Positions 52,595 through 60,904 of a DNA stretch of 64,000 nucleotides are shown here, piece after piece. The notes beneath the pieces were generated by a model. That model was not told where the DNA came from and made no database searches. It saw only the letters and a list, made by a program, of their open reading frames with translations. The DNA comes from Phosphoribacter sp037045045 (GTDB lineage Bacteria; Actinomycetota; Actinomycetes; Actinomycetales; Dermatophilaceae): the NCBI GenBank assembly GCA_037045045.1, contig JBAOHL010000002.1:434001-498000 (forward strand), read 5' to 3'. Positions within the stretch are counted from its first letter, which is position 1, and each line of letters opens with the position of its first letter. The position numbers were made by a program, and so were the translations under genes.

Positions 52595-54697
52595 ATGAGC
52601 AAGGCACCCGCCAACAGAGATCAGACGTCCGCACCGGTCCCCCAGAGCCCCGAGCACGTCCGCAACGTCGTGCTCGTCGGGCCTGGCGGTGCGGGCAAGT
52701 CCACCCTCTTCGAACACCTCGTGGCCGCCCGGGTCGCCGGACGCCGCCCCCGCGACGGCGAACACGAGCGTTCCGTGGCGTTGCAGGTCGCGGCGATCGA
52801 CAGCGGCGGGCTGACCGTCAACCTCGTCGACACCCCCGGATACCCCGACTTCGTCGGCGAACTGCGCGCCGGGCTGCGTGCCGCCGACGCGGCGATCTTC
52901 GTCATCTCCGGCGCGGACGGCATCGACGGCGCCACCGCGTTGCTCTGGCAGGAATGTGCGGCCGTCGGTATGCCGCGCGCCATCGCCGTGAGCAAGCTCG
53001 ACATGCCCCGCTCGGATTACGCCGAGACGGTCGCCACCTGCCAGCGGGTCTTCGGGGACGCCCAGCCGGTGTACCTGCCGGTCCACGCCGAGGACAAGCA
53101 GGTGACCGGCGCGATGGCGCTGATCAGCCAGTACGTCGCCGACGGGCACGGCGAGCGCCGCGACCCCACCGCCGACGAGGCCGCGGCCATCGAGGAACGC
53201 CGCGGCTCGCTCATCGAGGCGATCATCGAGGAGTCCGAGGACGACTCGTTACTGGATCGCTACCTCTCCGGCGAGGACATCGACCCCGCCCAGATCATCG
53301 CCGACGTCAAGACGGCGATCGGCAAGGCGACCTTCTTCCCCATCCTGCCGATCTCTCCGGCGACGGGCGTCGGCATCGAGGAGCTCTTCGAGCTCATCGA
53401 GTCGGCCTTCCCCGGGCCTGCCGACCGGACGCCCCCCGCGGTGACCACCCCGTCCGGCGGCGAGTTGCCGGCCTTGGCCTGCGACCCGTCCGGCCCGCTC
53501 GTCGCCGAGGTCATCCGCACGAGCAGCGACCCGTACGTCGGGCGCCTGTCGCTCGTGCGGATCTTCTCCGGGACGCTCAAGGCCGAGGACGTCGTGCACG
53601 TGTCCGGCCACCTCGAGCAGTTCGTCGGCCGCGAGATCGAGGGACACCCCCAGCACGACGACGACGAGCGGGTCGGTCCGCTGTCCTCGCCCCTCGTCGA
53701 CTCGCTGCGCCCGCGTGAGGCCGCCCAGGCCGGCGAGATCGTCCTCGTCGCCAAGCTCGCCAAGGCCGAGACCTCCGACACCCTCTCGGCCAAGGACCGC
53801 CCAGCCCTCGTCGAGCCGTGGGTGCTGCCCGAACCGCTGTTGCCGGTGGCCATCCACGCCAAGTCGAAGGCCGACGAGGACAAGCTCGCCGGCGCCCTGC
53901 AACGCCTCGTCGCCGAGGACGTGACGATGCGGATGGAACACAACCCCGAGACCCACCAGGTCGTCCTGTGGACCATGGGCCAGGCGCACGTCGAGGTGCT
54001 GCTCGACCGGCTGCGCGAGCGCTACGGCGTCGAGGTCGAGGCCGAGCCCTTCCGCACGGCGTTGCGCGAGACGTTCATCAAGAAGGTCACCGTGCAGGGC
54101 CGGCACGTGAAGCAGTCCGGCGGGCATGGGCAGTATGCCGTGTGCCAGGTCGAGATCGAGCCCCTCGAACGCGGCGGCGGGTTCGAGTTCGTCGACAAGG
54201 TCGTCGGTGGGGCCGTGCCGCGTCAGTTCATCCCCTCGGTCGAGAAGGGCGCCCGGGCGCAGCTGGAGAAGGGCGTGCTCACCGGCTATCCGGTCGTCGA
54301 CGTGCGGGTCACCCTTTTCGACGGCAAGGCCCACTCGGTGGATTCCTCCGACATGGCCTTCCAGACCGCGGCATCCATGGCGCTCAAGGAGGCCGCCAAC
54401 GAGTCGACGGTCGCGCTGCTGGAGCCCATCGACTCGGTCGACATCACGGTGAGCGACGACTACGTCGGCGCCGTCATGTCCGACCTGCGCAGCCGGCGCG
54501 GGCAGGTCCTCGGCACCGAACCGGCGCCGGAGTCCGGGTGGACGATCGTGCACTCCGAGGTCCCGCAGACCGAGCTGTCCCGCTACCCCATCGACCTGCG
54601 CTCGGTGTCGCACGGCACGGGTTCGTTCACTCGGCGCCGGCTGCGCTACGACTACATGCCAGCGGACAAGGCCAAGGAGTACACCAAGACCACGTGA
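52595..54697 (+). CDS. EF-G-like translation factor EF-G2
   Basis: 700 residues. GTPase motifs are G1 GPGGAGKST, G3 DTPGYPDF and G4 SKLD (NKxD in true EF-G). Switch I lacks the RGITI stretch of EF-G; the segment reads ERSVALQVA, as in the actinomycete EF-G2 group. Domains II to V follow, with GQAHVEVLLDRLRERYGV in III and a domain IV starting VTVQGRHVKQSGGHGQYAV in two parts. EF-G2 proteins bind GTP, and in mycobacteria lack normal translocation activity; their role is uncertain. The ATG at 52595 has GGAAAGG eight bases upstream. Confidence 0.9.
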   Translation: MSKAPANRDQTSAPVPQSPEHVRNVVLVGPGGAGKSTLFEHLVAARVAGRRPRDGEHERSVALQVAAIDSGGLTVNLVDTPGYPDFVGELRAGLRAADAAIFVISGADGIDGATALLWQECAAVGMPRAIAVSKLDMPRSDYAETVATCQRVFGDAQPVYLPVHAEDKQVTGAMALISQYVADGHGERRDPTADEAAAIEERRGSLIEAIIEESEDDSLLDRYLSGEDIDPAQIIADVKTAIGKATFFPILPISPATGVGIEELFELIESAFPGPADRTPPAVTTPSGGELPALACDPSGPLVAEVIRTSSDPYVGRLSLVRIFSGTLKAEDVVHVSGHLEQFVGREIEGHPQHDDDERVGPLSSPLVDSLRPREAAQAGEIVLVAKLAKAETSDTLSAKDRPALVEPWVLPEPLLPVAIHAKSKADEDKLAGALQRLVAEDVTMRMEHNPETHQVVLWTMGQAHVEVLLDRLRERYGVEVEAEPFRTALRETFIKKVTVQGRHVKQSGGHGQYAVCQVEIEPLERGGGFEFVDKVVGGAVPRQFIPSVEKGARAQLEKGVLTGYPVVDVRVTLFDGKAHSVDSSDMAFQTAASMALKEAANESTVALLEPIDSVDITVSDDYVGAVMSDLRSRRGQVLGTEPAPESGWTIVHSEVPQTELSRYPIDLRSVSHGTGSFTRRRLRYDYMPADKAKEYTKTT

Positions 54698-54788
54698 GCG
54701 CTCGGTCGGCCGCTGCTCAGGCGGTGGCTTTCTCGGACGGTGCAGCCCTGACCACGTGAGCGCTCGGTCGGCCGCTGCTCAGGCGGTG
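54688..54788 (+). repeat. 62-bp tandem duplication at two convergent gene ends
   Basis: A 39-base block beginning GACCACGTGAGCGCTCGGTC occurs at 54688 and 54750. The first copy includes the EF-G2 stop codon. The second includes the stop of the M23 peptidase on the other strand. GGCTTTCTCGG follows both copies. The extra copy of each gene end is now spacer. Confidence 0.9.
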
Positions 54789-55438
54789 ACGATGGCTTTC
54801 TCGGCAGGAAGTTCGAGCGCCCCGTCGCGCGCTCGGAAGGCGATCGGCAGCCCCCGGGCCGACGCGCCCGGGATTGCGTCGGTGGCCTGGACGTGGACGT
54901 GCGGCTGGGTGCTGTTCCCGGAGTTGCCACAGGTACCGAGGATCTGGCCGACCTCGATGACCTCGCCCACCCGCACCCGGATGCTGCCGCGCCGCAGGTG
55001 GGCCACGAGGACGAACGGTCCGCCCTCACCCGCGCTGACGACGACGTGGTTCCCGGCGATTGCCGCGGCGCCCTGACGGACCCGCCGAGCCTGGGTCAGG
55101 GCGTAGGGGATGCCGACGGGCAGGGAGCGGCGTGAGCCGTGGTCCAGCTCGCCGTCGTGCACGCGGACGACCCGGCCGGCCAGCGGCGCGAGGATCGGCC
55201 GGTCGAAGCCGGCGAACGACGCCGGCGGTTCGCTGGCCAGTGCCGCGCGCCAGCCCCACCGAGCTGTTCGCCCGGACTCGTCGACGCCGACGAAGTCGAT
55301 GGCGTACGTCGTTCCGAACAGGTGGGTGCCATGGCTCGGCACTCGGCGGGCGGGGCTGTTGAGGGCCATCCACTGCCCGTGGAAGGGATAGCGCAACGCC
55401 ACGGACGTGGCGCCGTCGGACCCCGTCGGCCGGGTCAC
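54779..55438 (-). CDS. M23-family (LytM-like) metallopeptidase
   Basis: 219 residues from a GTG that overlaps the previous stop (GTGA at 55435-55438). The LytM domain shows SHGTHLFGTTYAIDFVG (first His and Asp), LAPLAGRVVRVHDGE, GNHVVVSAG, VLVAHLRRGS, and the HxH in QPHVHVQATD. No signal peptide is seen, so it may be cytoplasmic or exported by another way. The classic H-x3-D pair is changed in spacing, so peptidase activity is likely but not certain. Confidence 0.75.
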   Translation of the reverse strand: MTRPTGSDGATSVALRYPFHGQWMALNSPARRVPSHGTHLFGTTYAIDFVGVDESGRTARWGWRAALASEPPASFAGFDRPILAPLAGRVVRVHDGELDHGSRRSLPVGIPYALTQARRVRQGAAAIAGNHVVVSAGEGGPFVLVAHLRRGSIRVRVGEVIEVGQILGTCGNSGNSTQPHVHVQATDAIPGASARGLPIAFRARDGALELPAEKAIVTA

Positions 55439-55899
55439 GCCCCGGCAGCGTCGGTCGTCGCGGGCGACGGGTCGGCGTTCTCCGGTCCCGGGTCCAGTCG
55501 CCGACCGCCCAGGGCGCCGCGGACCCGTTCGATGGCCGCGGTCTCGGATTCCACGACCCCTCCGGAGGCGGCGGCCACCGCGTCGCAGGCGGTGAGCACA
55601 ACGACCCGGAAGCCCTCGAGCAGCGTCTGCGAGGCGGCGGCGAGGATGCGAGTGGCCTGGGAGAGCTGCTCGACGACCGCGTTCTCCAACTCGTCGGCCG
55701 ACCCGCTGGGGGGCACGACGAACGCCCCGTGGGCGAGCACCCGGCGCAACTCCTCCGGAGCAGCAGCCAACGCCTTCGACCCGGCGAGGCTTTCCTTGAA
55801 CATGTCGAAGAATCCCGGATCGGCCCGCGACACGAGCGACATCGCACCGAACGCGGCCCCGCGGACGATGTTGCGGTCTTCCTGGGTCAGGTCGGTCAT
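55435..55899 (-). CDS. Hypothetical helical protein upstream of the M23 gene
   Basis: 154 residues beginning MTDLTQEDRNIVRGAAFGAM. It is mostly alpha-helical by composition, with long amphipathic stretches (ELENAVVEQLSQATRILAAA), a hydrophobic patch VVVLTACDAVAAASGG and a disordered Pro/Asp tail. No family is recognised. It is translationally coupled to the M23 gene by a GTGA overlap. Confidence 0.6.
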   Translation of the reverse strand: MTDLTQEDRNIVRGAAFGAMSLVSRADPGFFDMFKESLAGSKALAAAPEELRRVLAHGAFVVPPSGSADELENAVVEQLSQATRILAAASQTLLEGFRVVVLTACDAVAAASGGVVESETAAIERVRGALGGRRLDPGPENADPSPATTDAAGA

Positions 55900-56138
55900 G
55901 CTCCATCGTCTCCCCAAACGGGGCGATTCCGAAAGGTCGCGGTCGGGCAATGGACGCGACCCGGGCCACGCTCCAGACGCGGCGGTGCCGAAGCCCGGCG
56001 TCAGGCTCGAGCCGCTACGCGGCATACCGGGCCGAGCCGCGTTGGACTCGCGACGCCCTCGGATGGTGTCGACCCGGCATACCGGCGGTCGACCCTCCGA
56101 AAGCAGCGGCCGACTCCCGCCCGCTCAGCCAGCTCAGC

Positions 56139-58718
56139 TCAGCTCAGGACGAGACCGTCCGCGGCGTCGTCGCGGTCGACGATCACCGAGCCGCCGTCGC
56201 GGACCTGGCCGGAGAGCACCGCCCGGGCCAGTCGGTCGCCGATCTCGCGCTGGACGAGCCGGCGCAACGGCCGGGCGCCGTATGCCGGGTCGTAGCCGGT
56301 GATCGCCAGCCACTCCTTGGCCGCGTCGGTCACCTCGAGGGTGATCCGCCGGTCGGCCAGCCGGGTGGCGAGCGCCCGGACCTGCAGGTCGACGATCCGC
56401 GAGAGTTCCTCGGTGGTCAGCGGGTCGAAGACGACGACCTCGTCGAGTCGGTTGAGGAACTCCGGCTTGAACGTCGCCCGCACCAGGGCCATGACCGCCT
56501 CGCCCTTGGCCGACTCGTCCATCGTCGGGTCGACGAGGAAGTGCGAGCCGATGTTCGAGGTCATCACGAGGATGACGTTGCGGAAGTCCACGGTGCGGCC
56601 CTGACCGTCGGTGAGCCGCCCGTCGTCGAGGACCTGAAGGAGGATGTCGAAGGTCTCCGGGTGGGCCTTCTCGACCTCGTCGAGCAGGACCACCGAATAC
56701 GGACGCCGGCGCACCGCTTCGGTGAGCTGCCCACCCTCTTCGTACCCGACGTAGCCGGGCGGGGCGCCGATGAGCCGGGCCACCGCGTGGCGCTCGGAGT
56801 ACTCGGACATGTCGATGCGGACCATCGCCCGCTCGTCGTCGAAGAGGAAGTCGGCGAGGGACTTGGCCAACTCGGTCTTACCGACACCGGTCGGTCCGAG
56901 GAAGAGGAACGACCCGGTGGGGCGGTCGGGGTCGGCGAGCCCGGCGCGCGAGCGACGCACCGCGTCGGACACCGCACGGACGGCCTCGGCCTGACCGATG
57001 AGCCGCGCGCCGAGGTGCTGCTCCATGTGCAGCAGCTTCTCGGTCTCGCCCTCGAGTAGCCGCCCGGCGGGGATGCCGGTCCACGCGGACACGACGTCGG
57101 CGATGTCGTCGGCGCCGACTTCTTCCTTGACCATCGGCCCGTCCGGACCGGACGGCATACCCTCGGCCTCGGCCGTCTTGCGCCTGGGCCGACGAGTCTC
57201 GCTGCTCCAGGGCAGGGATCTGGCCGTAGAGGATCGGCCGACGCTCCGGCGAGGTCGCCCTCCCGTTGCAGCCGCTCGGCCTGCCCACGCAACTCGTCGA
57301 CCTGCGCCTTGAGGTCGCCGACCCGGTTGAGCCCGGCCTTTTCGGCCTCCCATCGGGCGTTGAGCGCGGCGAGCTGCTCCTGCTTGTCGGCGAGGTCCTT
57401 GCGCAGCCGGGCCAACCGCTCGCGGCTGGCCTCGTCCGTCTCGTGCTCGAGGTGCGAGTTCTTCCATCCGCAGCCGGTCGACGGCGCGCTGCAGCTCGTC
57501 GATCTCGACCGGCGACGAGTCGATCTCCATCCGCAACCGCGAGGCCGCCTCGTCGACGAGGTCGATGGCCTTGTCGGGTAGCTGCCGGCCGGTGATGTAC
57601 CGGTCCGACAGGGTCGCCGCGGCGACGAGCGCGGAGTCGGCGATGGCGACCTTGTGGTGGGCCTCGTACCGCTCCTTGAGCCCGCGCAGGATGCCGATGG
57701 TGTCCTCGACCGACGGCTCGCCGACGAAGACCTGCTGGAAACGCCGCTCCAGGGCGGCGTCCTTCTCGATGTGCTTGCGGTACTCGTCGAGCGTCGTGGC
57801 CCCGACGAGGCGCAGTTCGCCGCGGGCGAGCAGGGGCTTGAGCATGTTGCCGGCGTCCATGGTGCCCTCACCGGTCGCGCCCGCCCCGACGACGGTGTGC
57901 AGCTCGTCGATGAACGTGACGACCTGGCCCTCGGCGTTCTTGATCTCCTCGAGCACGGCCTTGAGCCGCTCCTCGAACTCGCCGCGGTACTTCGCCCCGG
58001 CGACCATGGCGCCCGAGGTCGAGCGCGACGAGCTTCTTGCCGCGCAGACTTTCGGGGACGTCGCCGGCGACGATCCGCTGGGCCAGTCCCTCCACGACGG
58101 CGGTCTTGCCGACGCCCGGCTCGCCGATGAGCACGGGGTTGTTCTTCGTGCGCCGGGACAGCACCTGTACGACCCGGCGGATCTCCGAGTCGCGGCCGAT
58201 GACCGGGTCGAGTTTGCCCTCGCGCGCGCGCTCGGTGAGGTCGGTGCCGTACTTCGCCAGGGCGTCGAAGGTGCCCTCGGGGTTCTCGCTGTCGACCGGC
58301 CGCCCACCGCGCAGGTGCGGGATCGCGGCTTCGATGGCCGCCGCGTCGAGGCCGAACGGCCCCGGTGCGCGCCAGGGCGAGCAGAAGATGGTCGGTGGAG
58401 ACGTACGAGTCGCCCATCGACGCCATGAGCGAGCGGGCGTTGCTCGAGGGCGGCCATGGCTCCTCGGGAGAGGCCGGGAGCGCCGACCGACGAGCCGCTC
58501 ACCGACGGCAGGGCGGCGATCGCTGTCTCGGCCGACTTGAGGGCGGCGGGCACCGAGGACCCGGCGGCCTTGAGCAGCGCCGGGGTCGTCGTGTCGGACT
58601 GCTCGACCAGGGCCTTGAGCAGATGGGCCGGCTCGGTGCTGGGGTGGCCGGCGGCGGCCGACGCGCGGACGGCGCCGGAGAGCGCCTCCTGGGCCTTGGT
58701 GGTGAGGTTGAGGTCCAT
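56139..58718 (-). pseudogene. clpB: ClpB disaggregase gene with six apparent frameshifts
   Basis: The 2580-base span would code for about 858 residues, the normal ClpB size. All parts are recognisable: N-domain (LTTKAQEALSGAV), Walker A of the first ATPase ring (GEPGVGKT), FIDELHTVVGAG, the coiled-coil M-domain, second Walker A (GPTGVGKTELAK), and a C-terminal domain. They lie in different frames. Breaks fall near 58438, 58360, 58014, 57455, 57235 and 57180, and each is explained by one extra base, so the frame recovers after three and again after six. Read as written, no full ClpB is made. Recent decay or sequencing insertions are both possible. A HAIR box lies upstream. Confidence 0.85.
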
Positions 58719-58835
58719 GTATGCCGGGTGCTTCCTTCGTGGTCTCGTCGCGGTGACTGCGAGCGGGGCGTGGGGTCGATTCTCGTCGGGTTCGGCCTGG
58801 GTGCCTAGCTCTCCACTAGGGGCAACCCCGCTCAA

Positions 58836-58856
58836 GTTGAGTGTATTCCGCTCAAC
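58836..58856 (-). promoter_or_regulatory. HAIR element (HspR operator) upstream of clpB
   Basis: GTTGAGT-N7-GCTCAAC on the plus strand, close to the HAIR consensus CTTGAGT-N7-ACTCAAG. It lies about 118 bases before the clpB start. hspR is in the same window (63241-63735), so clpB should be part of the HspR heat-shock regulon. Confidence 0.8.
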
Positions 58857-58861
58857 TTCGC

Positions 58862-59377
58862 GGGCAAGGATCTGATCTTGGCTCTCATGGGCCGCCGCAC
58901 TTCCTAGGCCCACGGGACGCGCACTGTTCTGGCCCGAGACCCGCCCCCAGCTCGGGCCGCGAGGCGGGGCCTGCTGCGGACTTCCCGGGCACCTGTCGGG
59001 GGCGGGGGGCGGGCCGCAGAGGGTCCGGTCCGGCCGGAAGCCTGCGGCGCCCCCAACGGCACCGCCCCCTCACCAACGGCGCCGCCCCCTCCTCCGCGAT
59101 TCGCGAGTGGAGCCGAAGTGCTGCTTGCGGGCCGCCGAAGCAACACTTCGCGCACACTCGCGGGGCAAGCCGGTCGGCCCAAACCCTGCGGGCGCCGCCA
59201 ACGGCGCCACCCTCCCCCGCACTCGTCGCGAGTGGAGCCGAAGTGGTGCTTCAGAGCCGCCGAGCAACACGTCGGACACACTCACGGGCTGCCGCCGGGC
59301 GAAGGCACTCACGTGGCCGCCCGACTCGACACAGCAGCGTCGCGATCGGGGCTCCACCGACGGAAGGAGGGTGCGCT
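58862..59377. other. Gap between clpB promoter and small repeat ORF, with two diverged copies of a 110-130-base repeat
   Basis: I see no protein gene. Two diverged direct copies (about 59040-59165 and 59187-59295) share GAGTGGAGCCGAAGT and a following stem-loop. In the first copy CGAAGTG-C-TGCTT (59114-59126) pairs with AAGCA-A-CACTTCG (59138-59150) with one mismatch and an 11-base loop. The second copy has a weaker version near 59240-59275. This could be a small structured RNA or a decayed mobile fragment. Confidence 0.45.
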
Positions 59378-59536
59378 GTGGGCAAGAGGCGGCATAGCGT
59401 GAGGCGGCATAGCGTGAGGCGGCATAGCGTGAGGCGGCATAGCGTGAGGCGGCATACCGTGTTGGTCAGGTACGCCGGGTTGGTCAGGTACGCCGGCAAC
59501 GTCCCGCCACCCCGTCCGAGAAGAGGCCGGCCGTGA
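59378..59536 (+). CDS. Small basic repeat peptide, translationally coupled to the macrodomain gene
   Basis: 52 residues from a GTG with an excellent GGAAGGAGG seven bases upstream. After MGK come five RRHSV-type pentads (the last reads RRHTV), then LVRYAG twice, then a Pro/Arg tail PPPRPRRGRP. Net charge is strongly positive. The stop overlaps the macrodomain GTG (GTGA at 59533-59536). DNA repeats of 15 and 18 bases, both multiples of three, underlie it. No relative is recognised. It could be a nucleic-acid-binding peptide, a leader peptide controlling the next gene, or a chance frame through repeats. Confidence 0.5.
   Translation: MGKRRHSVRRHSVRRHSVRRHSVRRHTVLVRYAGLVRYAGNVPPPRPRRGRP
59386..59460 (+). 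repeat. 15-bp tandem repeat, five copies
   Basis: GAGGCGGCATAGCGT starts at 59386, 59401, 59416 and 59431; the fifth copy at 59446 reads GAGGCGGCATACCGT, which makes an exact CGGCATAC. Two copies of an 18-base unit GTTGGTCAGGTACGCCGG follow at 59461 and 59479. All are in frame with the small peptide. Confidence 0.95.
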
Positions 59537-60060
59537 CCGCCACCCTCGAAGCCGTCCTGGGCGACATCACCGTCCAGCGCGTCGATGCCATCGTCAATGC
59601 CGCCAACTCCTCGTTGCTGGGCGGCGGCGGCGTCGACGGGGCGATCCACCGGGCGGCCGGGCCGGCGCTGCTGGCCGAGTGCCGCGAGGTGCGCCGTACC
59701 AACTACCCTCACGGGTTACCGGTCGGGCAGGCCGTCGCCACGGGCGCGGGGAACCTGCCGTGCCGCTGGGTCATCCACACGGTCGGCCCGAATTGGAACG
59801 CCGGCCAGCGCGACGAGGCCGATCTCGCGAGCTGCTTCACGGCGTCGATGGCCCAGGCCGTACAGGTCGGCGCCCGCAGTCTGGCCTGCCCGGCGGTCAG
59901 CGCGGGGATCTACGGGTGGGCGCCGGAGACCGTCGCCCGAGTCGCCGTCGCGGCAGTGCGCGACAGCCCCCACGTGGCCCACCTCGACCTCGTCCGGTTC
60001 GTCCTCTTCGGGCCGGACCTCCTCGACGTCTTCGAGACGGCCCTGCGCGCGACGGCTTGA
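59533..60060 (+). CDS. Macrodomain protein, MacroD/YmdB-type ADP-ribosyl hydrolase
   Basis: 175 residues from a GTG. LGDITVQRVDAIVNAANSSLLGGGGVDGAIHRAAGP spans the ADP-ribose-binding loops (key segments VNAANSSLLGGGGVDGAIH). ATGAGNLPCRWVIHTVGP and CPAVSAGIYGWAPE complete the MacroD pattern. Such enzymes remove the acetyl group from O-acetyl-ADP-ribose or mono-ADP-ribose from proteins. The start overlaps the stop of the small RRHSV peptide, which suggests joint translation. It is convergent with the CstR-type gene across a five-copy repeat. Confidence 0.9.
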   Translation: MTATLEAVLGDITVQRVDAIVNAANSSLLGGGGVDGAIHRAAGPALLAECREVRRTNYPHGLPVGQAVATGAGNLPCRWVIHTVGPNWNAGQRDEADLASCFTASMAQAVQVGARSLACPAVSAGIYGWAPETVARVAVAAVRDSPHVAHLDLVRFVLFGPDLLDVFETALRATA

Positions 60061-60062
60061 CG

Positions 60063-60395
60063 GGTATGCCGCGTCGCCCCGGCCCGCGGTCGGCCCCGAC
60101 TTCGTGCGCCGCATCGCCGCAGCCACCGGCGGTATGCCGCGTCGCCCCGGCCCGCGGTCGGCCCCAACTTCGTGCGCCGCATCGCCGCAGCCACCGGCGG
60201 TATGCCGCGTCGCCCCCCGGCCCGCGGTCGGCCCCAACTTCGTGCGCCGCATCGTCGCAGCCACTGGCGGTATGCCGCGTCGCCCCGGCCCGCGGTCGGC
60301 CCCGACTTCGTGCGCCGCATCGCCGCAGCCACCGGCGGTATGCCGCGTCGCCCCGGCCCGCGGTCGGCCCCGACTTCGTGCGCCGCATCGTCCCG
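60063..60395 (+). repeat. 68-bp tandem repeat, five copies, each with GTATGCCG
   Basis: Units start GGTATGCCGCGTCGCCCC at 60063, 60131, 60199, 60269 and 60337. The spacing is 68 bases except one of 70, caused by two extra C residues. Each has TTCGTGCGCCGCATCG in the middle. 68 is not a multiple of three. The array lies in the convergent gap and starts two bases after the macrodomain stop. Confidence 0.95.
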
Positions 60396-60459
60396 CCGCG
60401 GTCGCCTCGGCGTCGTCGCGGGCACGTCGGGTCAGGCGGGGTCGGCCGGGTCAGCTGGC

Positions 60460-60738
60460 TCAGGCCAGCGAGATGAACAACTTCTCCATGAGGGCCGTGT
60501 CGACCTCGTCGTCGCCGCGTTCGTGGGCCTCGGAGACGCACTGCTTGAGCCCGGTGGCGATGATCGAGAACCCGGCCCGGTCCACGGCCCGACGGACGGC
60601 GGCCAACTGGGTGACGATGTCCTGGCAGTCGCGGCCGTCCTCGATCATCCGCATGACCCCACCGAGTTGACCCTGCGCGCGGCGCAGTCGGTTGACGAGC
60701 TTGGTCAGCTCCTCGGGTGTCAATTCGACCGTGGTCAT
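60460..60738 (-). CDS. CsoR-family repressor, CstR (persulfide-sensing) type
   Basis: 92 residues of the all-helical CsoR/RcnR/CstR fold (LVNRLRRAQGQLGGVMRMIE, then DCQDIVTQLAAVRRAVDRAG). Cys38 and Cys67 are 29 apart, as in CstR and CsoR. The copper-ligand His four residues before the second Cys in CsoR is Gly63 here, so copper sensing is unlikely and a CstR-type dithiol sensor of per- and polysulfide fits. Divergent sulfur genes and a matching operator support this. Confidence 0.85.
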   Translation of the reverse strand: MTTVELTPEELTKLVNRLRRAQGQLGGVMRMIEDGRDCQDIVTQLAAVRRAVDRAGFSIIATGLKQCVSEAHERGDDEVDTALMEKLFISLA

Positions 60739-60842
60739 GACCTCATCCTTCCATCGGACCGAAGGACGTCACGCGACGAAGGGCCCGTCTCGACTGTGCC
60801 TCAACGCACACCCGGGAGGGACCATCGGCCCGGCCGCGCGGC

Positions 60843-60858
60843 ATACCCTCGGGGGTAT
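60843..60858. promoter_or_regulatory. CsoR/CstR-type operator
   Basis: ATACCCTCGGGGGTAT is a near-perfect inverted repeat of the kind bound by CsoR and CstR tetramers (ATACCC...GGGTAT). It is in the 166-base gap between the repressor and the flavoprotein, 47 bases before the flavoprotein start. It touches a copy of GGCATAC. Confidence 0.75.
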
Positions 60859-60904
60859 TGTTGCATAGGCAATCACTCACCGCGAGAACCAAGGGATGAT
60901 CCCC

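Noticed and set aside
60063..60395. Extension of the macrodomain protein through the 68-bp repeats
   Set aside because: The macrodomain gene has a TGA at 60058-60060 before the array, and the unit length shifts frame at each copy.
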